From CAVUOA01 sp963742955 (lineage in GTDB: Bacteria > Bacteroidota > Ignavibacteria > Tepidaquicellales > OLB5): a DNA stretch of 64,000 nucleotides. The DNA lies in NCBI GenBank assembly GCA_963742955.1, contig CAVUOA010000012.1, positions 124,001 to 188,000 on the forward strand. The letters run 5' to 3'. Positions 10,394 to 19,930 of the stretch are shown piece by piece. Positions within the stretch are counted from its first letter, which is position 1. Every line of letters starts with the position of its first letter. The translations under genes were made by a program, and so were the position numbers. The notes below the pieces were generated by a model. It was not told the origin of the DNA. It saw only the letters and a list, made by a program, of their open reading frames with translations, and searched no databases.

Positions 10394-12013
10394 TTATTTT
10401 AATAAAATCATCTTTTTTGTGACCGAAAAACTTCCGGCTTCAATATGGTAAAAATACAAACCGCTGGCAAAATTAGTGCCGTCAAATGATGTTTTATATG
10501 TTCCCGGATTTAATTCTCCGTTTACAGGAACAGCGATTTCCTTTCCTTCAGCATTGTAAATTGTAAGTTTTACTTTTCCCTGTTTCGGAATACTGAATTC
10601 AATATTTGTAGAAGGGTTAAACGGGTTGGGATAATTCTGCTTTAGCACAAAATCATTGGGCACTTCTGTGCTGATATTCTGAACACCTATTGCATCCAAA
10701 TCCAGTATGGTCATCCATAGCTGGTAAGTTACGGGGTATTTAGCCATCCATATAGGGAATAATTTGTTTCTTGCAGATATGATGTTAATAAAATCTCCCT
10801 GAAAATGAGTTGTAGGTATAATTGGTTCAGGTTTATATCTTCTGTCACTGACTACAAAATCAACCCAGTTGTTACCCCCATTTGTTGAACGAGACATGAA
10901 AACCTCAGATGAGTCTGACGATGTATTTCTGTCATCAAAATATAAAACATCTACAGCTCCGGTTGAATCCACACAAATTGCAGGGAAATACTGTATTTTA
11001 CCGTTATTAAGCGGGTCTTGATTTACTCTTATCCCCTGTGACCAGCTTTGTCCCCCGTTAGTTGAGCGGTGTAAAATAATATCAGGGTCTGTACCGGCCG
11101 GAGAATTGTTAATTTCGTTTGTAACAATGTATATCCATCCGTGTCTTTGACCTGATGAGAGGTCAATTGCTAATCTTGGAAGGCCGTTAACAAGAATATT
11201 GCCTTTTGCCTGTAATAATCCGCCAATACCATGCATCGAAAATATATTCTGGGATACATTCCAGTTTGCACCTCCGTTAGTTGAAGATGCAAATCCTGCA
11301 AACTGTTCATAATTTGGTAAACTTGAAGATACCCCCGCCCAAGTATCATATACTTCTCCGTTAGGGCCAGTTTTTACATCTCCACCGGAACATCTTTGCG
11401 GCGGAGAAGGATTAATTTGTGAATAGCTATTCCACGATACTCCGCTGTTTGTTGTATATGAAAAAAGAACCGGGTATGAAGGTGCCTGAAAATTTACCCA
11501 TGAAATGTATGTCCTTCCATAAAATGGGCTTGAAGGGTTATTATCTGTTATCATTGTACCCTTGTCTTCAGGCGGTACTTGCTGAGATATGGTGAACTGA
11601 CTGGACCAAGATAAACCCATGTCTGTTGAATAATGCGTAAATACACCGCTTTGGATATATCCTATGTGATATAACAAAAAGGTTCCGTTTTTATCAATAG
11701 CAATACCGGGATCACCCCCGTGATTTAGTATATTATTTGCAGTACATCTGTCTGTACCTGTCCAGTTTAATCCGCCGTTTGTTGTCACATATATACCTTC
11801 ACTTTTTGTTGATAAAGTATCGGCATCAATCGTAACTGCGCTGCTAAACATAATTAACGGGTTAATTGGGCTCACAGCTATCACTGGCTCGCATTGATGT
11901 GTTGGATCACTCGGGAAAATTCTGAAACTTGGTGTTGTGCTGTATAATACCTGAGAATATACGGAACCGGCTGAAAAAACAGCCAGCATTAACACATATT
12001 TAATATATCTCAT
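10394..12013 (-). CDS. Secreted sialidase-like (BNR/Asp-box) protein with T9SS sorting domain
   Basis: 539 residues. Signal peptide (MRYIKYVLMLAVFSAG). The body carries at least six Asp-box (BNR) motifs of the form S/T-T-N/D-x-G-x-x-W, such as STNGGANW, STNGGQSW, STNGGNNW, TTNGGLNW and STDMGLSW, which mark a beta-propeller of the sialidase/neuraminidase superfold. The last about 85 residues are a T9SS type-A sorting domain (QNYPNPFNPST, then YNAEGKEI, ending KKMILLK). The protein is therefore exported and probably cell-surface attached or released. The catalytic Arg triad of true sialidases is not recognisable, so enzymatic activity is not claimed. It is the last gene of a minus-strand run behind two TonB receptors. 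Confidence 0.85.
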   Translation of the reverse strand: MRYIKYVLMLAVFSAGSVYSQVLYSTTPSFRIFPSDPTHQCEPVIAVSPINPLIMFSSAVTIDADTLSTKSEGIYVTTNGGLNWTGTDRCTANNILNHGGDPGIAIDKNGTFLLYHIGYIQSGVFTHYSTDMGLSWSSQFTISQQVPPEDKGTMITDNNPSSPFYGRTYISWVNFQAPSYPVLFSYTTNSGVSWNSYSQINPSPPQRCSGGDVKTGPNGEVYDTWAGVSSSLPNYEQFAGFASSTNGGANWNVSQNIFSMHGIGGLLQAKGNILVNGLPRLAIDLSSGQRHGWIYIVTNEINNSPAGTDPDIILHRSTNGGQSWSQGIRVNQDPLNNGKIQYFPAICVDSTGAVDVLYFDDRNTSSDSSEVFMSRSTNGGNNWVDFVVSDRRYKPEPIIPTTHFQGDFINIISARNKLFPIWMAKYPVTYQLWMTILDLDAIGVQNISTEVPNDFVLKQNYPNPFNPSTNIEFSIPKQGKVKLTIYNAEGKEIAVPVNGELNPGTYKTSFDGTNFASGLYFYHIEAGSFSVTKKMILLK

Positions 12014-12074
12014 TTTCTCCCCCTTGAGATTTTAGAAACTTCGAAAAGAATCACTAAAATCATTTGTTAATCGG

Positions 12075-12094
12075 ATTCCCGTTTTTGCGGGAAT
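12075..12094. repeat. Short palindrome ATTCCCG...CGGGAAT
   Basis: Seven-bp inverted repeat ATTCCCG (12075-12081) / CGGGAAT (12088-12094) followed by GATA. A near-identical element lies at 62062-62081 and a degenerate one near 18055-18075. It is intergenic with no T-run, so it reads as a dispersed REP-like element rather than a terminator. Confidence 0.6.
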
Positions 12095-12131
12095 GATAAA
12101 TAGTTTATACCCTAATTTAATACAGCTTTCC

Positions 12132-14255
12132 CTAATATTTATAGGAAATATTTAATCCACCATACACATTTCTGGGTTCCCCTGCTTCAAAGTACCGCCC
12201 GTAAAAATCGTTTGAGTTAACAAAACCAACATATCTTTTGTCAAAAAGATTGTTTACTCCTGCAAAAGCAAGAATATTTACTTTGCCCAACAGTACGTTT
12301 ATGCCGGCCATAGGATTTGTGTAGAAATAGGGGCTTGTGCTTTGTGAGTTTTTATCATCAACATACATTTTCGTAACATAATCACAGTCAAACATCAGCA
12401 GTCCGTCTATATGTTTAGATATTTCATATTCGTATTCAAGAACGAAATTTACCATGTGTGAAGGGTATGAAGGCATATAGTTATTGGCGTAGCTTTCGTG
12501 TACGAGGTTTCCCAGGGTGTCATAGACAATGGCATCAAATTCCTTATACTTAAAGTTCGTGTATATATAGTTAACCATTAGGTCAACTCTTTCAACCGGC
12601 TCGGCTTTAAACCCTAATTCAAGTCCTGTTCTTCTGGTTTTGGCGGCATTTCTAAAATAAGATTTACCCGCAATGTTGAAGGGCACAATATCATCCTTTA
12701 TCTCATAATCGAAAAACGTTACATCGAACAATGCTTTCCTGAACCACTCGCCTCTTTCTTTATTAATCAGGTTTCCTTTGAGTCCGATTTCAAAGTTATT
12801 TGATTTCTGAGGATTTAAATCGGGATTAAGGGAGGTTCTTCCCGAGTTAGAAGAAAGCAGATAGTTATCAAGTTCGCTTGCTGCCGGTACATCAAAACCT
12901 AAACCGTAAGATGTATACAGCGCTACTGAAGGAGTAAGTTTGTAATTCAGAGCTACTTTGGGTGTAAATTGTTCAAATATGCGGGAGGTATCTTTTATTC
13001 CTGTGTAAACCAGATTATCTCTTGAATAGATGAACTTATCATATCTTCCCGAGACAAAAATGTCCATTTTCTCTTTTATCAGGTTGAACTGGTTATAGAA
13101 ATATACTCCCCAGTTGCCTACATTATCTTCTATCTCGCTGTTTAGCGTTATGCCGGGATGTCCTCCAATATTATCGTATTCGGCAGAGGGACCTGATTGG
13201 TATGCATAGTCAAAACCTATTGTGAAATCATTATCTCTCTTACCCAGCTTTGATTGATTTCTGTATTTAAGAAATGTCCCTGTGCCAAACCTGTTAAGCT
13301 TGTTGTATGAAAGCAGGTCAGTAGTTTCAAGGTTTTTTATTCCCCCGAATCCTGTTATTTCTATTTCGTTGTTTTCTTTGTTATCCAAAAAAGACCTGAA
13401 CCTTACGGCAAGCCTGCCTTTTTTTGTATCACGTTTAAAATCCTGTGATACTGCAAGGTCATAAGCCTGCATAGGGTCTGTGTTAAATTCCTGCTGTGTT
13501 AACGAGCCGGGCATTTTTATAATGCTTCTTACATAGTTGCCTAAAATAGAGAGCGTTGCCTTTGAGCCGATATATGCTTCATAAACCGAGTTAACAAGAT
13601 TCGAATATTCCGAGCTGTGCGGTCTGTAGCCGTCTATGTTCTTGTAGTTATAAGACATTGTGAATCTGTAGTTATCCGTCTTAATCCCGATTCTTTCATC
13701 TGTCTGCTTCATCCCGAAGCTGCCAATCTGGTTGCTGGTCTTGACAAAGTTTTGCGGATAATATAAATCAGTGAGGAAGTTAATAACACCGCCCGGCGCA
13801 TTTGCGTAAAGTGAAGAAATATTGCCTTTTACAACTTCAACTCCGCCAAGAGCATTGAAATCAATTTCATCAGCAACCGTCTGCCCGTCTGTTTCAGATA
13901 CAGGTATATTATCCTGGAGTATTCTAACTCCTCTTATGCCTGAGTTTGACCTTGTTCCGTAACCGCGCAGCGATATTCTTAAGTCACTGTTGCCGTACCT
14001 TGTTTGCAGGAATAGCCCGGGTACGTCTGCCAGCAAATCTTTTGCAGATACTTTTTTCCCGTAGGTTAATTCTTTTTTATCTACCCTGAATACCGAATAG
14101 GGGATATCAATAATTCTTTTCATTGTTCTTGTCCCGGTAATTGTCATCTCCTGGATTTCGTAATTCAGAGTGTCGTTTTCTTCATCTTCATCTTTTTCCT
14201 GGGAGAAACAAAGAGGGGTGAGCAGTAACAGAAATGCTAAAGTTAGTATTTTCAT
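12132..14255 (-). CDS. TonB-dependent outer-membrane receptor (FecA-like)
   Basis: 707 residues. Signal peptide (MKILTLAFLLLLTP), acidic spacer, TonB-box-like EMTITGTR (about 36-43), then the plug domain (DLLADVPGLFLQ; SLRGYGTRSNSGIRG; VEVVKGNISSLYANAPGGVINF) and a 22-strand-type barrel ending in an aromatic residue (SYKY). There is no N-terminal carboxypeptidase-like domain, unlike the receptor just upstream. The plug resembles siderophore and metal-chelate receptors of the FecA type. It is 82 bp downstream of the receptor at 14338-16624, probably the same transcript. The substrate cannot be read from sequence. Confidence 0.9.
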   Translation of the reverse strand: MKILTLAFLLLLTPLCFSQEKDEDEENDTLNYEIQEMTITGTRTMKRIIDIPYSVFRVDKKELTYGKKVSAKDLLADVPGLFLQTRYGNSDLRISLRGYGTRSNSGIRGVRILQDNIPVSETDGQTVADEIDFNALGGVEVVKGNISSLYANAPGGVINFLTDLYYPQNFVKTSNQIGSFGMKQTDERIGIKTDNYRFTMSYNYKNIDGYRPHSSEYSNLVNSVYEAYIGSKATLSILGNYVRSIIKMPGSLTQQEFNTDPMQAYDLAVSQDFKRDTKKGRLAVRFRSFLDNKENNEIEITGFGGIKNLETTDLLSYNKLNRFGTGTFLKYRNQSKLGKRDNDFTIGFDYAYQSGPSAEYDNIGGHPGITLNSEIEDNVGNWGVYFYNQFNLIKEKMDIFVSGRYDKFIYSRDNLVYTGIKDTSRIFEQFTPKVALNYKLTPSVALYTSYGLGFDVPAASELDNYLLSSNSGRTSLNPDLNPQKSNNFEIGLKGNLINKERGEWFRKALFDVTFFDYEIKDDIVPFNIAGKSYFRNAAKTRRTGLELGFKAEPVERVDLMVNYIYTNFKYKEFDAIVYDTLGNLVHESYANNYMPSYPSHMVNFVLEYEYEISKHIDGLLMFDCDYVTKMYVDDKNSQSTSPYFYTNPMAGINVLLGKVNILAFAGVNNLFDKRYVGFVNSNDFYGRYFEAGEPRNVYGGLNISYKY

Positions 14256-14337
14256 CTTAGTCCCTTTGTGTTAGTTCTGGCAATGCTGCCACTTAAAATT
14301 ATAAATAATAACTGACTAAATAAATGATGATTTTTTT

Positions 14338-16624
14338 CTAATAAGTCAAATTAAACGGTATTTTTACAGCTATTACAACATTTCTGCCCTGATTGTTAGC
14401 GTAAAAAACTTTATTGCCGTAAGTTGCTGAAAGTACCTTTATTCTTGACATAAAATCAATATAAACCTTGCTCAATAAATTGTTGCATGATATAGAAATA
14501 TTCAAAATCTGTTTCTCGAACCTCAGGTCGAAGCCAATATCCGCATTAAGCAGTGTATAGCCCGGCAGTGAAGTTTCGTTTTCACCAAGTCTGGTTTTTC
14601 TTAATGTGGATGATGCTGTAAGCTCAAAGTAAGGACTGTAAATAGCCTTCCAGCTTTTAAGCTCTACATGAATGCCTGTGGTAATTCTATCGGCAGGAAT
14701 TAACGGTAGATTTACACCGTCATTTCTTTTGGCAAAAACTGTTGAGTATGTGCCTCTGAAGCTCAGCCAACTTGTTGGTTTAACCGTTACATCAGCTTCA
14801 AGCCCCCGAAGTGACGCATCCGACTGCTGGTATCTGAATACAGGGTATCCGCGCAGTGTATCTGATGTCTGGCCAAGGTATATAAAGTTATCAATCTTGT
14901 TGTTGTATGCAGAAATATCCATAGAAAGATATTTGCTGTCAATTACAAAACCCAAATCTCCCTCAAGGCTGTGTTCGCTTTTAAAATCTTTGTTTCCCTG
15001 TTCAAACTGGAATACGCCTTCGTGCAGCCCGTTTGATGTAAGCTCCGCAAGGTTAGGCGCACGGAAACCTGTAGAAAAATTTCCCTTAAGTGTTATGTTC
15101 TTGTTCAGCTTGTATACCGCTCCCGCTGCGCCGTTTACGGAATTGAAGGTTAAATCCAAAGCAGGGTAGTAGTCGATTGAATCTTTCACGCCGAATTCAG
15201 TTGTTTTCAGTTTGAATATGTCATACCGCAGTCCTGTTTCTAATCGGAATTTATCTTTGCGGTAATTAAACATTCCTGTTCCGGATACGGAAGTGACATT
15301 GGCATCAGGTATTAAGTCTTCTTATACCGGAATTAGTGTTTGTCTGAACAAATCCCTGTGAGCCAAGAGTGAAGTTTATATGCTGATTGACTCTGTAATT
15401 CCAGCTGGCATCAAGTGAGGCTGTGTTTAGTAACATGTTCAGGTTACCGAACTGAAGGCTATCGGGAAGGAAACGTTCATCATTTCCTTCAAGCTCCTGC
15501 CTTCTGTTATATGTATAACCTAAGTTGAGCTTGAATAACGATTCGCCTGTTATAAATGAATTTTGGAAAACTGCGTTATGAACCTTAAGCACATGGTGCG
15601 GCCCCGTAAAGCTCCTGTCGAAACGGGTTTCGTAAATGTTCATCAGCTCGCGCTGAAAGTCTCTGCCTTCAAGTATGCCGTAAGTATAGCTTGTGTAGCT
15701 GTAATCAAGCTTACCGACCCAGATACCTTTTGTATAACCGCCGCTTGCTTTCATGGTATATCCGCCGAATCTTGTTTCAGGAATTCTATCACCGTTTCCG
15801 TCAAGGTAATCGGAATGAGTTTCGCCGCCGAAACGCAGGAGCCAGTTGAAATTTTTCCCGGCGCCTTTCATTCCCACATCGGCTAATATGCCAAGCGTAT
15901 TGGTATAAAACTTAAGATTCAAATCAGCAATATTTTTCCCAACCGGAGCAGGGTGTTCATCCGTAATGCTTACAACTCCGCCAATAGCATCGGGACCGAA
16001 CATTAAACTTCGCGGTCCTTTTATTACTTCAATATTATCTATGCCGTCACTGCTCATTACCAGCCCGTGCTCATCCTGCCATTGCTGGTTATCGAAGCGT
16101 ATGCCGTTAATCATTATCCCAATCCTGTCACCGTATAAGCCTCTTATAACAGGTTTTGAAACACCTGTTCCTGTTGAAAGCTGCCATACCCCGGGAATTT
16201 TTGTTACCGCTTCGGATATATTCATGGAACCGTAACGCTGAAGGTCTTTTGATTTTATTTTATCCGATTGGTACGGCTTTTCAACATTAGTTTCAGTAAC
16301 GATTATTTCTTCGGTTGTAATTTCCGTAGGAATTAGCCTGATATCCAGCGGTTCGGAGGGTTTATCTGTCTCAACTGTTAGAGTGAAATTTTTATAGCCG
16401 AGAAGCGAAAACTCAATCTGTATATGTCCTCCGGGAAGACCTGTCAGCTTGAACTGCCCGCTGTCATTTGTGGATACAGCTTTTCTTAATTCGGTAAGAT
16501 AAATAGTAACATTCGCCAGCCTTCTGTCTGTTACTGCATCGGAAACTGTGCCTTTGATGGTAGTCTGGCTAGATGCCGAAATAACGGTAACAACCAAAAT
16601 CAAAAAAGTAAAATATTTCATCAT
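14338..16624 (-). CDS. TonB-dependent receptor with carboxypeptidase-like N-domain (frameshifted)
   Basis: About 761 residues after one correction. Signal peptide, carboxypeptidase-regulatory-like beta-sandwich (about 22-100, GTVSDAVTDRRLANVTIYL), TonB-box-like EEIIVTET (105-112), plug with RGLYGDRIGIMINGIRF and the conspicuous QWQDEHG (181-187), then the barrel. The QWxDEHG plug signature is one I associate with metal-type receptors (inference). The frame breaks at 15312-15313, where an extra base in an AA pair (minus strand) separates SGIRRL from IPDANVTSVSGTGMFNY; removing it gives a continuous barrel. It follows the barrel gene 16719-17528 and precedes a second receptor. Confidence 0.88.
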
Positions 16625-16677
16625 AAATTTATTGAATTGCTCTCATGCATACCAACCTGCGGGTTTCTCTCCCTGTT

Positions 16678-16703
16678 CCCCCTCTCCATAACAGGAGAGG
16701 GGG
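16678..16703. repeat. REP-like hairpin CCCCCTCTCC/GGAGAGGGGG
   Basis: Perfect 10-bp stem with loop ATAACA, extended on the right by TTGGGGGTGAGG. Related hairpins with the same core occur at 19346-19376, 26431-26527 and 61302-61317. It lies between the barrel gene and its downstream TonB receptor and may fold in the mRNA. Confidence 0.75.
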
Positions 16704-16718
16704 TTGGGGGTGAGGTAA

Positions 16719-17528
16719 TTATTTTTTCATTTTTGTTTTCGGCGCGCCGAAATAGAATGATACACCAACATATCCGTTAAACGAGCTTATGTTTCTGGCA
16801 GCAAAAGTTGTTCCGTCTTCTGTATGCGCCTGGTCGCCAAGGTCTATTTCATTGGGTCCGATTTCCGAAGGGTCATCAGCGCCTTTGCCGAGCGGGTTAA
16901 TCATATGATACCTCAGTCCGACAACTGCTCCAACGTTTTTGCTGAGCATGAAATCTACTCCGCCGTCGAAATAAATTCCGATTCTTGTTTCTGATTTCAT
17001 ATCCATGGGACCTGTTCTTTCAGCGCCTTTTACAAATACATTCTGTCCGCCGAAATCAAAGCTTCCGCCGAAGAAGTTTGCGGCTAAGCCTGCGCCTACA
17101 AACGGGTTGACTTTTCCTTTCGGCATAAATGCCCATTCACCGCCGAGATATATAGAAATTATATTTACCTTGGGCTTGAATGTAGTTGTAACAAGAAGTG
17201 TTCCGGTAGAATCGGCTTTGAATACAGCATCAGTGCTGTTGGAAAACATGTTATATCCTGCGCCGAGAGAAACACGGAAGTTGCCTTTTTTGCCAAGTGC
17301 AAGCTTTCCGTCAATCCCGAAATTAATAAGCTGCTTGGTATAATACGGGAAATAATCCGCATCAGCTCTTTCGGTTGTTGGCACGTCGGTTTTAAAATCA
17401 CCGAGCGGTACTCCGTATCCGCCGGTTATGTGTAATGTTAATTTAGGCTGGGCAAATATATTATTTGTAATAAAACTGCCGCTGAGCAATACTAATACTG
17501 CAATTAAAAACTTTGTTTTCATTTTCAT
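16719..17528 (-). CDS. Outer-membrane beta-barrel protein (porin-like family)
   Basis: 269 residues. Signal peptide cleaved probably after A26 (NIFA-QPKLTLH). Repeated amphipathic, Gly- and aromatic-rich strands (GAGYNMFSN, SIYLGGEWAFMPKGKVNPFVGAGLAANFFGG, GVDFMLSKNVGAVVGLRYHMI) end in YVGVSFYFG plus a basic tail. This is the intact copy of the family that is broken at 939-1685 and cut at 1-89. It lies between the small anchored protein (17644-17985) and the TonB receptor (14338-16624), all on the minus strand, so it may assist uptake of the same nutrient. That functional link is inferred from order only. Confidence 0.8.
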   Translation of the reverse strand: MKMKTKFLIAVLVLLSGSFITNNIFAQPKLTLHITGGYGVPLGDFKTDVPTTERADADYFPYYTKQLINFGIDGKLALGKKGNFRVSLGAGYNMFSNSTDAVFKADSTGTLLVTTTFKPKVNIISIYLGGEWAFMPKGKVNPFVGAGLAANFFGGSFDFGGQNVFVKGAERTGPMDMKSETRIGIYFDGGVDFMLSKNVGAVVGLRYHMINPLGKGADDPSEIGPNEIDLGDQAHTEDGTTFAARNISSFNGYVGVSFYFGAPKTKMKK

Positions 17529-17643
17529 AAGTAATTTAAATTTTTAAATTTATTAAAGTCACTATCCCCGTGCGCATAAATTGCGCATATCTGCCGTTTC
17601 CTTTTGGGATGGGCAAGGGAGTGAGGTTATGTATAAATAAACT

Positions 17644-17985
17644 TTATGAAATTTCCGGAGGTGCTCTGTCGGAGTTTGATAAGTTAAGTTCGGGAGTACA
17701 GGCGCTGATTTCTGATTCAATTATTATACCTGCAACGAATGGTATTATATCTACTTTTATAGAACAATCACTATCGGGTAAAATATTGTAATCAAAAAAC
17801 TCTCTTGATACAACGCTGAGCTGTTCCGGTGAAACGGTGTTATTAGAAACCGAGTCTTTGCTTAAGAATACCAGCGCATTTAAACCCCATATAATAAATA
17901 TAATTACCTTCAGCTTGCTGTACGCAAACGGAGAAACATCAATTGCCTTGTATAGTTTCTTTATATTTTTTGTAAATTTCTTCAA
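17644..17985 (-). CDS. Small membrane-anchored protein with RAPP tail, paralogue of 22126-22521
   Basis: 113 residues. A basic N-terminus and IDVSPFAYSKLK are followed by one hydrophobic helix (VIIFIIWGLNALVFL), a polar periplasm-type region, and the C-terminal DRAPPEIS. The protein at 22126-22521 has the same plan: RKFDISPMG, KLIIFLSWIFNVL, and an ending with DRAPPFHI. The two share order and motifs and are clearly related. Each lies immediately upstream, on the same strand, of outer-membrane genes. I do not recognise the family; the tail recalls small proteins beside metal-related TonB receptors in Bacteroidota, which is only an impression. Confidence 0.6.
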   Translation of the reverse strand: MKKFTKNIKKLYKAIDVSPFAYSKLKVIIFIIWGLNALVFLSKDSVSNNTVSPEQLSVVSREFFDYNILPDSDCSIKVDIIPFVAGIIIESEISACTPELNLSNSDRAPPEIS

Positions 17986-18069
17986 TATTGAAATAATATG
18001 ATTTTAAATATAATAAAAATTATGAATTATTCATACACACAGGTTTTTTGGTGTCATTCCCATGAAGAC

Positions 18070-18096
18070 GGGACTCCAGTCAGCATGCTATCCATA
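18070..18096. repeat. Direct repeat copy 1 (27 bp)
   Basis: Begins GGGACTCCAGTCAGC and continues through ATGCTATCCATA. It matches copy 2 at 18192-18218 at 25 of 27 positions. It lies in the 17986-18288 gene-free stretch, which otherwise shows only AT-rich sequence and a degenerate TTCCC...GGGA element. Confidence 0.6.
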
Positions 18097-18191
18097 AAAA
18101 AATTAGCCGCCAAGACTCAAAGGCACAAAGTTAAAACAAAAGAATATTTATTTTCATTTTAAGCTTTTTTGATGTGATTGCCATAAATTAT

Positions 18192-18218
18192 GGGACTTCA
18201 GTCAACATGCTATCCATA
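18192..18218. repeat. Direct repeat copy 2 (27 bp)
   Basis: Begins GGGACTTCAGTCAAC and continues through ATGCTATCCATA, with two differences from copy 1. The copies are about 122 bp apart, both preceded by a T-run and GTGxxATTxCCAT. They look like two decayed copies of one dispersed intergenic element. Confidence 0.6.
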
Positions 18219-18288
18219 TAATCAATAGCGTAGAAACAAAAGGATATCGGTAAAGAAAGAGAATATGTGTAGAGGGACTATTTCATTT

Positions 18289-18516
18289 TCATAGTATCAG
18301 GTGAAAACCAATTTCCTGTAGAACGTACGTGACCTCTATTCCTTCTCGGTTTTTATCTTCCGGAATTAACCGGATAGCACTTATAATCTGTAGTTGAGCT
18401 ACTTTCCCAAAAACGAAATTATTTTTGACAGCTCTTTGTTCCAACCGTACTTTTACTTCTTCCGATTCTGTTTCAATTAAAACTATTTCATCTCTAATGG
18501 GAAAAGATTCTATCAA
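18289..18516 (-). CDS. Hypothetical protein, probably the C-terminal part of a split small membrane protein
   Basis: 75 residues from a TTG at 18516 (IESFPIRDEIVLIETESEEVK...). The same frame stays open upstream as KFIFWVITIEGLNL until a TAA at 18556-18558. Directly beyond that stop, in the same frame, lies the small membrane ORF 18556-18672. The two read as one protein of about 127 residues (membrane helix plus a charged beta-rich domain) interrupted by one stop codon. The family is not recognised. Either the stop is a sequence error or mutation, or this is a separate gene with a non-ATG start. Confidence 0.4.
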   Translation of the reverse strand: MIESFPIRDEIVLIETESEEVKVRLEQRAVKNNFVFGKVAQLQIISAIRLIPEDKNREGIEVTYVLQEIGFHLIL

Positions 18517-18555
18517 GTTTAATCCTTCGATTGTTATTACCCAGAATATAAATTT

Positions 18556-18672
18556 TTATTTCATCAGGATCAAAATAATTAATCCAATTATTGCAATTAC
18601 ATTGAAGATGAAATAAAGATTGTCTGGGTCGGATAACCTGCCCATAAATGTTAGGGTTTCACTAGAGTACAT
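18556..18672 (-). CDS. Small single-helix membrane protein (38 aa)
   Basis: ATG at 18670-18672. The sequence is MYSSETLTFMGRLSDP followed by a strongly hydrophobic helix (FIFNVIAIIGLIILIL) and MK-stop. The helix and the short extracytoplasmic-type N-terminus look like a real membrane anchor. The stop is in frame with the downstream ORF 18289-18516, so it may be the N-terminal half of one longer protein. No recognised family. Confidence 0.4.
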   Translation of the reverse strand: MYSSETLTFMGRLSDPDNLYFIFNVIAIIGLIILILMK

Positions 18673-18821
18673 TTTTTTTCTTTTTTTTCTAATTCTTCTA
18701 AATATTCTTTTTTTTATCTAAATTAAACAGCTTTTTTGTAATATAAATGTAGTTTCGGGTATATTTCCCGGCGGGTCAGGTCACAAACTTGATCAACTGA
18801 GAACGATTAACTAATATTCTT

Positions 18822-19230
18822 TTAATAACCCAATTTCTCCCGCATCATTTTCTTAATTTGTCTCCTTAGATTAGAAATTTTACCAAAGATTTCATTATGT
18901 TTCTCTAACTCTTTTTGTATATTCAGTAACTCTTGAACATTTTTCAATTTGGCTATTACATCGAACTGAAGATCGAAAAAAGCTTTTAGCTGACCCGCCA
19001 ATGAATTTAATTCTTGTAGAACTTTGTGTAAATCTTCACTAGACAATAGAAATAGATTATTTGATTCTCTTTGTATAATTCCCAACAGGTATAGCAACCT
19101 ACTTGATAGCCCAAGTCCTAAATATTGCAACCAGCAGACATGCAATTACTTCACCCAGAAGGTAGTTAAGGGTAAATTTATCGCCGTAACCAAAGGTCGT
19201 GATGTTCTCATATTTCGGATTAATCATCAT
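18822..19230 (-). CDS. Hypothetical membrane protein with coiled-coil C-terminus (frameshifted)
   Basis: The N-terminal frame starts at ATG 19230 (MMINPKYENITTFGYG) and contains a hydrophobic helix (YLLGEVIACLLVAI). It stops at 19099-19101. A second frame, open from before 19145, continues with LSSRLLYLLGII and then a charged, Leu-rich, helical region (LHKVLQELNSL, NVQELLNIQKELEKHNEIF, LRRQIKKMMREKLGY). Joining the two near 19110-19130 gives one protein of about 135 residues: a membrane helix, then a coiled coil. No family recognised. The gene-like composition of the 3' part argues against chance. Confidence 0.45.
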
Positions 19231-19870
19231 GTGTCTTCGTGTTAGAAGCTGTTATTTTTCTCTCTGGCTATAATTCCGATATATACCATAATCACGGTAT
19301 ATTAAAAATAGCTATAAATGCATATAGTTGTAAATCAGTATCTTACCCACTCTCCCTCGGGGAGGGCAGGGGTGGGCGCTTGACTTCTGCAAATTTCCGT
19401 TTTAGATTTATTAGAGAGTGCATAGAGTGCGGAGGGTGTCGAGTGCCTCGATGGACATCGGGTAAACTCCGTGCGAAGTTCATAGAGTAGATATAGTACT
19501 CCATATACTTGATACAACTCAATAAACTTGATGCACTATTTTTCCGTTCTTTGAAATAAAAAAAATATTGATTCCGTTTAATTTTGGGAGTTTTTCTAAA
19601 AACAGCTATGAAGAAAAACCGCGATTTCAGTGCTCTTTCGTTACTTGTTTTGGGAAATATTGCATTTTGAGGGCACTTTCATTACTTACCGTTACTTGAA
19701 GTAATGAAAATTTTTGATAGTTTCCTTTGTGTTTAACAGTCCTGAGTGGAGTCGAAGGACAAGACAAATTGAATTGATAAGATGACTGGATTCCCGCTGG
19801 AGTATACTCCGAACTTGATTCGGGGCGGAAAGACAAAAAACTTTGTGTGCTTTGTGGTTCAAGGCAGGAT
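19231..19870. other. Gene-free intergenic stretch with decayed repeats
   Basis: About 640 bp without a convincing gene on either strand. It contains a REP-like hairpin at 19346-19376 (outer CCCAC/GTGGG, inner CTCCC/GGGAG) related to 16678-16703. It also has GC-rich fragments (around 19430-19480 and 19740-19830) that resemble repeat debris, including TTCCCGCTGGAG at 19791. The short open frames here have no signal peptide, conserved motif or gene-like composition. Confidence 0.5.
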
Positions 19871-19900
19871 AAAAAAATCCCCCCTTGGAGGCAAGGGGGG
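19871..19900 (-). terminator. Terminator of the TonB receptor gene
   Basis: Perfect 8-bp stem CCCCCCTT/AAGGGGGG around a 6-nt loop. On the minus strand it is followed by A and seven T. It is 30 bp after the stop codon of 19931-22021. Confidence 0.8.
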
Positions 19901-19930
19901 ACTGGACATTGTCCTTGGGGGAGAATGCAA

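Noticed and set aside
10394..12013. Calling the Asp-box protein a true sialidase
   Set aside because: The catalytic Arg triad and the F/YRIP motif are not visible; only the fold is supported.
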